Shown: positions 1-7,730 of the stretch, one piece after another
Layout of the letters: each line of letters starts with the position of its first letter
Numbering within the stretch: position 1 is the stretch's first letter
Notes under the pieces: generated by a model
Database searches by the model: none
Told to the model about the DNA's origin: nothing
What the model saw: only the letters and a program-made list of their open reading frames with translations
From: a virus
Length of the DNA stretch: 20,790 nucleotides
IMG/VR virus record: IMGVR_UViG_3300046499_000443
Span: 1-20,790 of that record
Direction: 5' to 3' (one strand)
Program-made: the position numbers and the translations under genes

Positions 1-2
1 TC

Positions 3-2807
3 AAGGCCGACGGCACCAAGAAGCCCGCCGTGTCCTGGCTCGAATACAAGGTCACCCGCACCACGCCCGAGCAGCACGACGGATGGTTCGGCGGAGACCG
101 GCCCCGCGGCATCGCCGTCGTCTACGGCGCCGTGTCCGGCAACGTCGAGCTGATCGAGTTCGAGGGCATCGCCATCCGCGAGGGCCTGCTCAACGACGTA
201 ACCGAGATCATGGAGGCGTCCGGTCCCCGGCTCAGCGAGGCATGGGCGGCGGTCCTCGGCGGCTGGGTCACTGAGTCACCGTCCGGCGGACGGCACTTCC
301 GCGTCCGTGTCGAGGGCGACGTCCCCGGCAACACCAAGCTGGCCTCTCGCCTCGCCGAAGAGCACGAGTACACCGCCGAGGAGAAGCAGCGGCTTCGCGA
401 GAAGCCGAACGCGCGGATCGTCCGCGTCCTGATCGAGACGCGCGGCGAGGGCGGGTACGGCCTGGTCGAACCGTCCGGCGGGACGGTGCACGCTTCCGGG
501 CGCCCGTACATCCGGCTCGCTGGCGGGCCCGGCTCCATCCCGACCCTCGACGCCGAGACCGTGGGCGCGATCCGGGACGTGTGCCGGATGGTCGACAAGC
601 TCCCCCAGCCCGAGGTTGCGAAGACGGCGCCGCGCCCCGCGCCGCCCCGGCCCGACGGAAGCCTGCGCCCCGGCGACGACTTCGAGGTCCGCGGGTCCTG
701 GGAGGACATCCTCCGTGGCGTCTTCCGGCCGATGCACACCCGCGGCAGCGAGACTTACTGGGGCTGGGCGGACGGCGTCGGCGGTGTGAAGGCGACGACC
801 GGCAAGGACGAGCACGACCGGCTGTTCGTCTTCGCCACCGGGAGCGAGTTCCAGAGCGAGGTTCCCTACAGCAAGTTCGGCGCCTACGCCCTGCTCAACC
901 ACGGCGGCGACCACAAGGCCGCGGCCCGGGAGCTGGCCCGCCAGGGCTACGGCAGTCGGCACCTGGCCACTGTCGGCGCGCCCAGCACCGCGCGCGCCAT
1001 CAGCCCGGCCCCGGCGATCCCTGCCCCTGCCGCAGCACCGGACGAGGACGAGGACGAGCACGCCAGAGCCGACGAGGAGCAGGCACCCCAGGGCGACACC
1101 GCGCGGGACTCGGAAGGCTTCGACTACGCGGACACGTTCGGACTCCCGGCCACGGTCCGCACGCCGTACGACTACCGGGTCACCGGCAGGGGCGTCGAGG
1201 TGCTCAGCCAGAGCGGCGAGAGCTGGACGCGCGTGACGTTCGCCCCGCTGGTGGTGACAGCCACCTTCGAGGACCCCGAGGGAGACCAGTACGTAGAGCT
1301 GTCCTGGATCGACCGCAGCCTCGGCCGGCCGCGCCGTATCTCCCGCATCGTCAGCCGCGAGACCGCAAAGCGCGGCAGGAAGCTGATCGAGACGCTCGGG
1401 TCAGCCGGTCTCCCTGCGGTCGAGGGCGACGCTCGGGCCGTCGAGAAGTGGCTCGCAGAGTTCGAGGCCGAGAACGTCCACCGCATCCCTTCCGAGCAGT
1501 TGGCCCGCTGGCTGGGCTGGCAGGACGACGGCACGTTCGTCTCCTCGCCCGAGGACGGCATCAAGGTCGACACCGCATTCGAGGAGCAGCGCGGCCCGGC
1601 CCGAGCACATGCCAGAAAAGGGACGCTGGAGGACTGGCAGGCCACCGTCGCCCACCTGGCCAGCTTCCCGGTGCCGCGCGTCGCCGTCGCCGCCGCGCTC
1701 GCCGCCCCGCTGCTCAAGCCGCTCGGCCTCAACAGCTTCACCCTCGACATCTCCAGCCGCTCGACCAAGGGCAAGACCACGGCCCTCCAGGTCGCCTTGT
1801 CCGTGTGGGCTGACCCGTCCGAGCACGCCTCCGCCATGTCCAACTGGCGCACCACGCTGTACGCGATCGAGAAGCGGCTCAACCTCGTGCGCGGCCTGCT
1901 CACGGTCTTCGACGAGACGATGGCCGTCACCGACGACACGCTCATCGACGAGGTTCTGTACCAACTCCCGATGAACCACGGCAAGGCCAGGTCGGGCGGG
2001 GCGTTCGGCAACATGCTGCCCTGGGAGACCATCCTCCTGTCGTCCGGCGAGCGGCCCGCGCTCAGCTTCACCACCAGCCAGGGCGCGGCGGCCCGCATCC
2101 TCGGGACGACGATCGCCCCGTTCGGCGAGGGAGGCGGCCCGACTGCGGCAGCCGCCCGCGAGGGCGTCCTCGCCAACCACGGGCACGCGGGACCGGAGTT
2201 CATCCGGTACATCCTCAGCGGCCTCGCCCAGTCGAACGGCAGGGAGAAGCTCAAGGAGCACCACCGCACGCTGGTCGACGAGTTCCGCGGCAGCGGGGAC
2301 ATGACCAACCGGCGCGCCCCCATGGTCGCCGCCCTGGTCCTTGCCGAGACGCTCGCCTGCCGAACCGGTCTCCTGCCGTACGAGCCGCTCACACACGACG
2401 TGTGGCGCGGCCTGTTCACCGCCCACAACCCGACCGACAACCGGCCCGACATGGCCCTGGACGTCCTTCGCGAGTACGTCGCAGGCCACGCGCACGAGCT
2501 GTTCACCGCCGCCAAGGCGGCCATGAGCGACAAGCCTCCGTACTCCGGCTGGCTCGGCGTCCTGTCGACCAAGGACGGCGTCGCCGAGGTGGCGCTCCTG
2601 CCCGAACGGGTCCGCAAGATCCTCGCGGACGCCGGCTACTCGCTCGACGCGGTGGTCGGTAGCTGGGTCGATGCCGAGTACCTGAAGACGCTGAAGAGCC
2701 AGCGGCCCGCGCACCTCGTGCCGCGCCGGTTCGACGGCGCCCGCGCGAAGTGCCTGGCGTTCACGCCCGAGGGCATCGGCTTCGGCGACGAGGACGAGGC
2801 GGCATGA
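3..2807 (+). CDS. Bifunctional primase/polymerase fused to DUF927 helicase (5' partial)
   Basis: Probable replication protein that primes and unwinds phage DNA. The reading frame is open to the left window edge, and the residues before the GTG at 30 (KADGTKKPAV) look like normal prim-pol N-terminus, so the true start lies upstream. Numbering from GTG 30: residues 1-195 are an AEP prim-pol domain with the SPSGGRH motif (83-89) and the TRGEGGYGLVEPSGG stretch (137-151). Residues 220-310 resemble the linker domain found after such primases (SKFGAYALLNHGGDHKAA). An acidic Ala/Pro-rich hinge follows (320-362). Residues 490 onward are a DUF927 ATPase with Walker A SSRSTKGKTT (575-584), Walker B LLTVFDET (623-630) and SSGERP (671-676). 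The usual catalytic D-x-D of prim-pol motif I appears as E-F-E (43-45). It is followed by a repeat-rich non-coding stretch and a second helicase, as expected for a phage replication module. Confidence 0.88.
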   Translation, partial: KADGTKKPAVSWLEYKVTRTTPEQHDGWFGGDRPRGIAVVYGAVSGNVELIEFEGIAIREGLLNDVTEIMEASGPRLSEAWAAVLGGWVTESPSGGRHFRVRVEGDVPGNTKLASRLAEEHEYTAEEKQRLREKPNARIVRVLIETRGEGGYGLVEPSGGTVHASGRPYIRLAGGPGSIPTLDAETVGAIRDVCRMVDKLPQPEVAKTAPRPAPPRPDGSLRPGDDFEVRGSWEDILRGVFRPMHTRGSETYWGWADGVGGVKATTGKDEHDRLFVFATGSEFQSEVPYSKFGAYALLNHGGDHKAAARELARQGYGSRHLATVGAPSTARAISPAPAIPAPAAAPDEDEDEHARADEEQAPQGDTARDSEGFDYADTFGLPATVRTPYDYRVTGRGVEVLSQSGESWTRVTFAPLVVTATFEDPEGDQYVELSWIDRSLGRPRRISRIVSRETAKRGRKLIETLGSAGLPAVEGDARAVEKWLAEFEAENVHRIPSEQLARWLGWQDDGTFVSSPEDGIKVDTAFEEQRGPARAHARKGTLEDWQATVAHLASFPVPRVAVAAALAAPLLKPLGLNSFTLDISSRSTKGKTTALQVALSVWADPSEHASAMSNWRTTLYAIEKRLNLVRGLLTVFDETMAVTDDTLIDEVLYQLPMNHGKARSGGAFGNMLPWETILLSSGERPALSFTTSQGAAARILGTTIAPFGEGGGPTAAAAREGVLANHGHAGPEFIRYILSGLAQSNGREKLKEHHRTLVDEFRGSGDMTNRRAPMVAALVLAETLACRTGLLPYEPLTHDVWRGLFTAHNPTDNRPDMALDVLREYVAGHAHELFTAAKAAMSDKPPYSGWLGVLSTKDGVAEVALLPERVRKILADAGYSLDAVVGSWVDAEYLKTLKSQRPAHLVPRRFDGARAKCLAFTPEGIGFGDEDEAA

Positions 2808-3133
2808 GGGCCGCCACGGCGGTGGTACGCACGATCTGCGTACCACCCGCCGGACCTCATCACCGCAGGTCAGCGGCATCCCGACTGCCGCTTTCGGGGT
2901 GGTACGCAGTCGCCCGGAAATGGCACCCCTCCGGCGTGTGCGTGTGTGCGGGCGCGTGTGTGCGAGCGCGCACACATAGACCCCTGTGTGTTTCTGCGTA
3001 CCTGCGTACCACTAGCTCCCTAGAGAGACATAACAGCAGGTCAACCCCGCTTTTTCCCCGGTACGCAGCCGGTACGCAGCCGGTACGCAGCGCGTACCGC
3101 CCCTCTCCCCTCTCCAACGGATCGAGGTGCCCC
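2808..3133. repeat. Iteron-like array of GGTACGCA octamers; candidate replication origin or operator
   Basis: This 326-base stretch between the two replication genes holds no convincing gene. It contains eight exact GGTACGCA octamers counting both strands: + at 2824, 2901, 3060, 3071 and 3082; - (TGCGTACC) at 2837, 2995 and 3003. A near copy, CGCGTACC, lies at 3091. The first two form a perfect 11-bp inverted repeat (2821-2831/2837-2847, 5-nt centre). The last three form tandem 11-bp units (3060-3092), about one helical turn apart. A GT/GC alternating tract lies in the middle (2934-2978), and a locally AT-richer patch sits at 3010-3058. Such arrays near primase and helicase genes commonly bind an initiator, but a transcriptional operator is equally compatible. 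Confidence 0.75.
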
Positions 3134-4741
3134 ATGTCCTTCACCCCCCGCCCCTACCAGCTCGACGCCATCAAGGCCCTGCGCCAGGGATGGGACGACG
3201 GCAAGAACCGTGTGGCCGTCGTCCTCCCGACCGGCGCTGGCAAGACCGTCGTCTTCTCTCACCTGGCGCACCAGATGCTCGATGCCCTTGGCGGACGACG
3301 AGTCCTCGTCATCGCCCACCGGGAGGAGCTGATCGAGCAGGCCGCTTCCAAGCTCTTGGCCGTCGACCCGATGCTGCGGGTCGGCATCGTCAAGGCGCAG
3401 CGCGACGACCACCAGGACGCCGACGTGATCGTGGCCAGCGTCCAGACCCTGGCCGTGCAGCGGCGCCGCGAGGCCATCCGCGACATCGGCCTGATCATCG
3501 TCGACGAGTGCCACCACGCCGCAGCCCCGACGTACATGGAAGTGCTCCGCCACTTCGGCGCCTGGGACGGCGTGCCCGTCGCTGGGTTCACCGCGACGAT
3601 GACGCGCACCGACGGTGGCCTGGCCGAGGTCTGGCAGGACGTCGTGTTCCGCCTCGACATCCTCGACATGATCAGCGACGGCTATCTCTGCGACGTCCGG
3701 GGCAAGGCCATCACGGTCGACACCCTGGACCTGAACAAGGTGAAGACCCGCGGCGGCGACCTGGTCGACGGCCAGCTCGGCAAGGCGCTGGAGGACAGCG
3801 GCGCGCTCGACGCCATCGCCAAGGCCTACGTCGACCACGCGGCCGACCGGCCGGGCGTCGTCTTCACACCGACCGTGGCAACCGCTCAGCAGGCCGCCGC
3901 CGCCCTGACAGCGGTCGGTATCAGCGCGGCCCCGGTGTGGGGCGACATGGGCCGTGACGAGCGCCGCGCCACCCTCGCCCGGTACGCGGCAGGCGACGTG
4001 CAGGTGCTCACCAACTGCATGGTGCTGACGGAGGGGTTCGACGCCCCGCACACGTCGTGCATCGTCGTCGCCCGCCCGACGAAGAGCCCCGGCCTGTACG
4101 TGCAGATGGTCGGCCGCGGGCTGCGACCGGCGCCCGGCAAGACGGACGCGCTGCTGCTCGACGTCATGGGCGCGGCCTCCCGCCACAAGCTGGCCTCGAT
4201 GGTCGACCTCACCGAGCGGGAGATCGGCCAGGCCGAGGAGGGCAAGAGCCTGCGGCAGGTCGCCGAGGAGCACGCCGCCACAGAGCAGCGCCGGACGCTG
4301 GCCGCGCAGGTCACGGCCGAGGAGATCAACCTGTTCGGCGGCTCGTCCATCCGCTGGCTTCGCACGCCCTCCGGTACCTGGTTCATCCGCGTCTCGAACG
4401 CGATGGTGCTCTTCCTCGTCCGGGACCCGGGCTCACGCCTCTACCGGATGCGCCGCTGGACGGCGGAGGCCGGCGTGCAGCCGCCGCGTGAGGACACCGC
4501 CCGCCCGCTCGGCGAGGCGCTCGCCTGGTTGGAGCAGCAGGCCCGCGTCCTGACCCCCGGCGCCTTCGTCGACCGCCGGGCCCGCTGGCGCTCGGGCAAG
4601 CCCAGCCCCAAGCAGCTTGGCCTGTGCCGCCGTCGAGGCATCGCCGTCCCCCGGCAGGCCACCGCTGGCGACATCGCCGACCTGATCGACACCGAACACG
4701 TGACGTCGGTCCTCGACTCCCTGCTCGTCCCCGCCGCGTAA
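3134..4741 (+). CDS. Superfamily 2 DEAD/DEAH-type helicase
   Basis: ATP-dependent nucleic-acid helicase, 535 residues, probably acting in phage DNA replication or recombination. The start at ATG 3134 follows GAGGTG (3124-3129), and homology to the family begins at once (TPRPYQLDAIKAL); longer in-frame extensions would cross the upstream repeat array and are rejected. Visible motifs: Q-like PRPYQ (5-9), motif I PTGAGKT (32-38), motif II DECH (124-127), TAT of motif III, LTEGFDAP of motif V and QMVGRGLRP of motif VI. The C-terminus ends in a small basic domain (SPKQLGLCRRRGI...) that also occurs at the end of other phage SF2 helicases. It resembles the RadD/YejH-like group in layout, but I cannot assign an exact subfamily or substrate. 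Confidence 0.92.
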   Translation: MSFTPRPYQLDAIKALRQGWDDGKNRVAVVLPTGAGKTVVFSHLAHQMLDALGGRRVLVIAHREELIEQAASKLLAVDPMLRVGIVKAQRDDHQDADVIVASVQTLAVQRRREAIRDIGLIIVDECHHAAAPTYMEVLRHFGAWDGVPVAGFTATMTRTDGGLAEVWQDVVFRLDILDMISDGYLCDVRGKAITVDTLDLNKVKTRGGDLVDGQLGKALEDSGALDAIAKAYVDHAADRPGVVFTPTVATAQQAAAALTAVGISAAPVWGDMGRDERRATLARYAAGDVQVLTNCMVLTEGFDAPHTSCIVVARPTKSPGLYVQMVGRGLRPAPGKTDALLLDVMGAASRHKLASMVDLTEREIGQAEEGKSLRQVAEEHAATEQRRTLAAQVTAEEINLFGGSSIRWLRTPSGTWFIRVSNAMVLFLVRDPGSRLYRMRRWTAEAGVQPPREDTARPLGEALAWLEQQARVLTPGAFVDRRARWRSGKPSPKQLGLCRRRGIAVPRQATAGDIADLIDTEHVTSVLDSLLVPAA

Positions 4742-4746
4742 CGAGT

Positions 4747-4769
4747 CGGGCCTGTCGCTATCAGGCCCG
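4747..4769 (+). promoter_or_regulatory. Leader hairpin, copy 1
   Basis: An 8-bp perfect stem (CGGGCCTG / CAGGCCCG) closes a 7-nt loop TCGCTAT, 5 nt after the helicase stop and 32 nt before the next start. There is no T-tract. A 35-nt stretch starting here (4747-4781) is repeated exactly at 5715-5749. It may be a T-less terminator, an mRNA stabiliser or a translational control element. Confidence 0.7.
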
Positions 4770-4801
4770 GCCCTCCACCCACCACAACCAGGGAGGAACC
4801 C

Positions 4802-5686
4802 ATGGAGACAGCTTCGCTCCGGTCCGTCAGCTACGGAGGCGGCGTCCAGTCCACCGGGCTGCTCGTCCTCGCCGCGCAGAAGCACATCGACTTCCCGCTG
4901 TTCGTCTTCGCCAACGTCGGCAACGACAGCGAGCGGGCCGCGACGCTGCGGTACGTCGAGGAGTACGCCAAGCCCTACGCCGCCGAGCACGGCATCGAGT
5001 TGGTCGAGGTGCAGCGCGTCCGCCGCGACGGCACCACCGAGACGCTGCACGGCCGACTGACGCGTCCCGGCTCCCGCTCGCTGCCGATCCCTGTGCGCAT
5101 GTCCAACGGGGCGCCCGGCACTCGCTCTTGCACCGCCGACTTCAAGATCAAGACGGTCGGCAAAGAGATGAAGCGGCGCGGAGCCACCGCAGGCCGCGTC
5201 TGCGCTGCCCACAGCGGCGACCCGGCCAGCCCCAAGTGCCGAGGCCGCAAGTGCGTCCAGCCGAACAAGGCGACGATCGGGATCGGAATCTCGCTGGACG
5301 AGATCCACCGCGCGAACACCCGGCGGGTCGAGCCGCACGAGCAGATCGTGTACCCGCTGCTCGACCTCGGCCTGCGCCGCATCGACTGCCAGCGCATCAT
5401 CCGCGAAGCGGGCCTGCCCGTACCGCCCAAGTCCAGTTGCTACTTCTGCCCGTTCCACCGGCCGGAGACGTGGCACGACATGCGCCGGCAGGAGCCGGAC
5501 GAGTTCGAGAAGGCATGCCAGCTCGAAGACCTGCTGAACGAGCGGCGCGACGAACTCGGCAAAGACCACGTCTACCTGACCCGCTTCAACAGGCCCCTGC
5601 GCGCAGCGATCCCGGAGGGCGTGGACCTGCTGCCGATCTTCGACGAGGCCGACGGCTCCTGTGACTCCGGCTGGTGCATGACGTGA
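4802..5686 (+). CDS. PAPS-reductase-like PP-loop protein
   Basis: Member of the PP-loop ATP pyrophosphatase / phosphoadenosine-phosphosulfate reductase superfamily, 294 residues. The start ATG 4802 follows GGGAGGA at 4791-4797. Visible signs: PP-loop SYGGGVQS (10-17), the R-S-C-T-x-D-F-K-I-K stretch (108-117) typical of this family, a cysteine-rich insertion (C134, C146, C151) and a C-terminal CYFC (213-216), plus C287 and C292. The many paired cysteines suggest a metal or Fe-S site. Relatives are common in actinophages, but their function is not settled; options include nucleic-acid or nucleotide sulfur modification, as in DndC-type enzymes, rather than sulfate assimilation. No sulfur-pathway partners lie nearby. 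It is preceded by the hairpin leader that is duplicated in front of the next gene. Confidence 0.82.
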   Translation: METASLRSVSYGGGVQSTGLLVLAAQKHIDFPLFVFANVGNDSERAATLRYVEEYAKPYAAEHGIELVEVQRVRRDGTTETLHGRLTRPGSRSLPIPVRMSNGAPGTRSCTADFKIKTVGKEMKRRGATAGRVCAAHSGDPASPKCRGRKCVQPNKATIGIGISLDEIHRANTRRVEPHEQIVYPLLDLGLRRIDCQRIIREAGLPVPPKSSCYFCPFHRPETWHDMRRQEPDEFEKACQLEDLLNERRDELGKDHVYLTRFNRPLRAAIPEGVDLLPIFDEADGSCDSGWCMT

Positions 5687-5711
5687 CCCGGCCGCCGAAC
5701 GCCGCCTGACA

Positions 5712-5740
5712 GGCCGGGCCTGTCGCTATCAGGCCCGGCC
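5712..5740 (+). promoter_or_regulatory. Leader hairpin, copy 2
   Basis: The same loop TCGCTAT as at 4755-4761, here with an 11-bp perfect stem (5712-5722/5730-5740). The upstream bases also allow a competing pairing, GACAGGCC with GGCCTGTC (5708-5724), which shares part of the stem. The downstream region to the GGAGGAACCC ribosome-binding site is also nearly the same as copy 1. Confidence 0.7.
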
Positions 5741-5768
5741 CTCCACCCATCACACCACGGAGGAACCC

Positions 5769-6188
5769 ATGACCACCGATGCTGTCGACCGCATCCCGCT
5801 CGCCCACTCGATCCGCTACGTCGCCCGAGGTCTGCCCGAGGTCCCGAACCAGTACGGGCGCGGTGTCCTCGCCCCCTCCGAGATCACGCTCACCTATCGG
5901 GCCGCCGAGGACAGTCAGCTCGGTCGCGTGCACGCCTACGTGGCGGGCCGCCTGTGGGTGGACGGGGTCGAGGTCCCGCTCCTGAACGACGGCCTGTTCG
6001 GGCAGCACTACGACGCCGGGCTGGACAGCTGGCCGGAGTGGCTGGCCAAGGAGGCGCGGATGCACGACCCGGACGCGCCGGGCGCCCACTGCGTCTGTCG
6101 CAAGTCCGTCTGCCTCGCACTCCACGCCACCCCGGTCACGGGCTGCCCCTGGTGCGCCGACCAGACGCAGACCAGCAAGGAGGCCTGA
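5769..6188 (+). CDS. Hypothetical cysteine-rich protein
   Basis: A 139-residue protein of unknown function. ATG 5769 has a strong ribosome-binding site, GGAGGA, at 5759-5764. The N-terminal 100 residues look like a soluble mixed alpha/beta domain. The C-terminus carries C108, C110, C115 and a CPWC pair (126-129), consistent with a small zinc-binding knuckle. It follows the duplicated hairpin leader, so it may be co-regulated with the PP-loop gene. Three nucleotides separate its stop from the next start, indicating one operon. I do not recognise a named family. Confidence 0.75.
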   Translation: MTTDAVDRIPLAHSIRYVARGLPEVPNQYGRGVLAPSEITLTYRAAEDSQLGRVHAYVAGRLWVDGVEVPLLNDGLFGQHYDAGLDSWPEWLAKEARMHDPDAPGAHCVCRKSVCLALHATPVTGCPWCADQTQTSKEA

Positions 6189-6191
6189 CCC

Positions 6192-6566
6192 ATGAACCGC
6201 CCCGCCCGCGCCCTGTGCACCCTCTACCTCGCCGCCGCCCTGTTCCTCGCCTACGCCACCGTCCAGCAGGCCCTCTACGGCGAGGCCTGGGCGGTCGCCG
6301 CCCTCGCGGCCTGCTCGCTCGTCCCACTCATCGCCTTCATCCGCGAGACCGGACGCGACGACGCTGCGACGACCGCCCGGTCCCTCTTCGGCCCCGTGAA
6401 CGCTGCCCGCGCCCGCAGGGGGCGCCCGTCGCTCCCCCGCAGGACCCCGGGCGCCGAACTCACCGTCGCCGCCGCCATGGCCGCCGCCTGCTGCGAGGTC
6501 TGGTGGGCGACGGCCGGCGCCGACCACGACCCGGCCACCTGCACCAGGAAGGACAGCACCGCATGA
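6192..6566 (+). CDS. Hypothetical small membrane protein
   Basis: A 124-residue protein with two clear hydrophobic segments (about 7-27 and 32-51), a basic, Arg-rich middle (residues 53-85) and a third weaker hydrophobic stretch (89-108) rich in Ala and Cys. It was probably inserted in the host cytoplasmic membrane. Its stop overlaps the start of the next gene (ATGA at 6563-6566), so translation is likely coupled. No family is recognised; roles such as exclusion or membrane anchoring cannot be separated from sequence alone. Confidence 0.7.
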   Translation: MNRPARALCTLYLAAALFLAYATVQQALYGEAWAVAALAACSLVPLIAFIRETGRDDAATTARSLFGPVNAARARRGRPSLPRRTPGAELTVAAAMAAACCEVWWATAGADHDPATCTRKDSTA

Positions 6567-6796
6567 GCAAGCGGCACACCGCGAGCAGCATCAACGACGA
6601 CGACCTCGACGAGCTGTACGAGAACGCGTCCCGCGGCTGGCGGCGCGGCGACGAGTGGAAGCGCCGTGCCGAGAAGGCCGAGGAAGCGTTGCGCATGGTC
6701 GCGTACGTGGCCGAGGTCATCGAGGCCAACGGGATCAAGTGGGCGGCCGACTCGGTTCGCCGCGCGGCCGACATCGAGGGGAGCAGCAGCACGTGA
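6563..6796 (+). CDS. Hypothetical small acidic/helical protein
   Basis: A 77-residue protein starting at ATG 6563, which overlaps the preceding stop by ATGA; longer in-frame extensions run inside the upstream gene and are rejected. The sequence is highly charged and predicted helical (KRRAEKAEEALRMVAYVAEVIEANG), with an acidic N-terminal patch NDDDLDELYE. It has no recognisable domain. Its stop overlaps the GTG of the next gene (GTGA at 6793-6796), making this part of a tightly coupled set of four genes from 5769 to 7419. Confidence 0.7.
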   Translation: MSKRHTASSINDDDLDELYENASRGWRRGDEWKRRAEKAEEALRMVAYVAEVIEANGIKWAADSVRRAADIEGSSST

Positions 6797-7419
6797 ACAT
6801 CTGTGGCCTGTGCGAGCGTCCGCTGGAGTACGGCTACCTGTGCCCCGGCGACACGCGCGCGCTCGTCGAGCGGCTCCAGCGCCTGCCCGCCCTCGCGGGG
6901 CGGCTGAGTGGGGCGCTCGCCCCGGTGACCCGCGGCGCTATGGAGCGCGTCTCTGCGGGTCACCCCGGGCCCTCGTCGCCGCTCAACGACAGCGCGCTGG
7001 ACCTCTGGTACGGCGGCATGGCCAGCGTCCTGGAGCGCTGGCGCTCGGACGTACAGGCGTGGCGCGGCTGGGGCCAGCCCGTCATCGAGAGGAGCGTGGA
7101 CCGCCGCATCCTGGTCGCGGCCCGCTGGCTCTGGATGAACGTCGAGTGGATCGCCGCCGAGTACCCGTCAGCCGGGGACCTGGCCAAGGCGGTCCGCAGT
7201 CTGGAGGGCGAGGCGCTGTCCGTCCTCGGCGAGGGCGACGACCGCGGCCGGCGGCTCGGGCAGTGCGTCGCCGTCGTCGGCGCGGACGGCGCGGTGTGCG
7301 GGGCGCCGCTGCGGCACCGGTCCGGGGAGACGAGCCTGGTGTGCCCGTGGTGTGAGTACGTGTACGAGGCGGACGACTTCCTGATGCTGCACCACTTCCA
7401 GCCGAAGGAATCCGCGTGA
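6793..7419 (+). CDS. Hypothetical zinc-ribbon protein
   Basis: A 208-residue protein with two cysteine clusters: C4-x2-C7 with C17 at the N-terminus, and C158, C169, C184-x2-C187 at the C-terminus, in the pattern of a zinc ribbon (CVAVVGADGAVCG...CPWC). The central part is helical and rich in Trp. The GTG at 6793 is chosen because the CGLCERP motif follows immediately and the start overlaps the preceding stop; upstream in-frame sequence lies inside the previous gene. Proteins of this layout occur widely in Streptomyces phages and mobile elements without known function; nucleic-acid binding is likely by analogy. The end of the gene abuts the promoter/operator at 7425. Confidence 0.8.
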   Translation: MNICGLCERPLEYGYLCPGDTRALVERLQRLPALAGRLSGALAPVTRGAMERVSAGHPGPSSPLNDSALDLWYGGMASVLERWRSDVQAWRGWGQPVIERSVDRRILVAARWLWMNVEWIAAEYPSAGDLAKAVRSLEGEALSVLGEGDDRGRRLGQCVAVVGADGAVCGAPLRHRSGETSLVCPWCEYVYEADDFLMLHHFQPKESA

Positions 7420-7424
7420 CGTTG

Positions 7425-7463
7425 CCAGGGGTGTTGACGTCCGTCGCCACCCCTGGTTACATT
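7425..7463 (+). promoter_or_regulatory. Promoter with embedded 9-bp operator
   Basis: A sigma70-type promoter: -35 TTGACG (7434-7439), 18-nt spacer, -10 TACATT (7458-7463). A perfect 9-bp inverted repeat, CCAGGGGTG (7425-7433) / CACCCCTGG (7448-7456), with a 14-nt spacer brackets the -35 box, so a bound dimer would cover it. The promoter lies about 37 nt before the start of an HTH gene, suggesting autoregulation. Confidence 0.72.
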
Positions 7464-7499
7464 TGTCGGGCAGTCACCGCATCCGGTACTAGGAGGGAC

Positions 7500-7709
7500 G
7501 TGACTACCTGGAGAGAACGCCACGACGCCGCCGTCCGGAAGCAAGCAGCAGCGCAGCAGGCCTACCAAGAAGCCACCGACGAGCGGGCCCAAGCCCTCAT
7601 CGACGGTGAAGCAGAGCTGGGAAGCCAAGCAGCAGTTGCCCGAGACCTCGGCGTCACCCGGGCCGGCATCAGCCGGGCCATCAACGCCCTGAAGAACAAG
7701 CAGGCGTAG
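7500..7709 (+). CDS. Small helix-turn-helix DNA-binding protein
   Basis: A 69-residue protein that looks like a minimal transcription regulator. The C-terminal half is a helix-turn-helix: QAAVARDLGVTRAGISRAINAL (residues 43-64), preceded by a charged helical arm (1-40) that could dimerise. GTG 7500 is preceded by AGGAGGG (7491-7497), a close but good ribosome-binding site, and by the promoter/operator at 7425-7463. The likely role is control of its own promoter and of the transfer-like module that follows. It could equally be a small recombination accessory factor; the family is not certain. Confidence 0.8.
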   Translation: MTTWRERHDAAVRKQAAAQQAYQEATDERAQALIDGEAELGSQAAVARDLGVTRAGISRAINALKNKQA

Positions 7710-7730
7710 CCACACCCCACAACTGAAGAC

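Noticed and set aside
2750-3133. N-terminal extension of the SF2 helicase
   Set aside because: The extra residues cross the octamer array, have no helicase similarity, and a proper start with ribosome-binding site exists at 3134.
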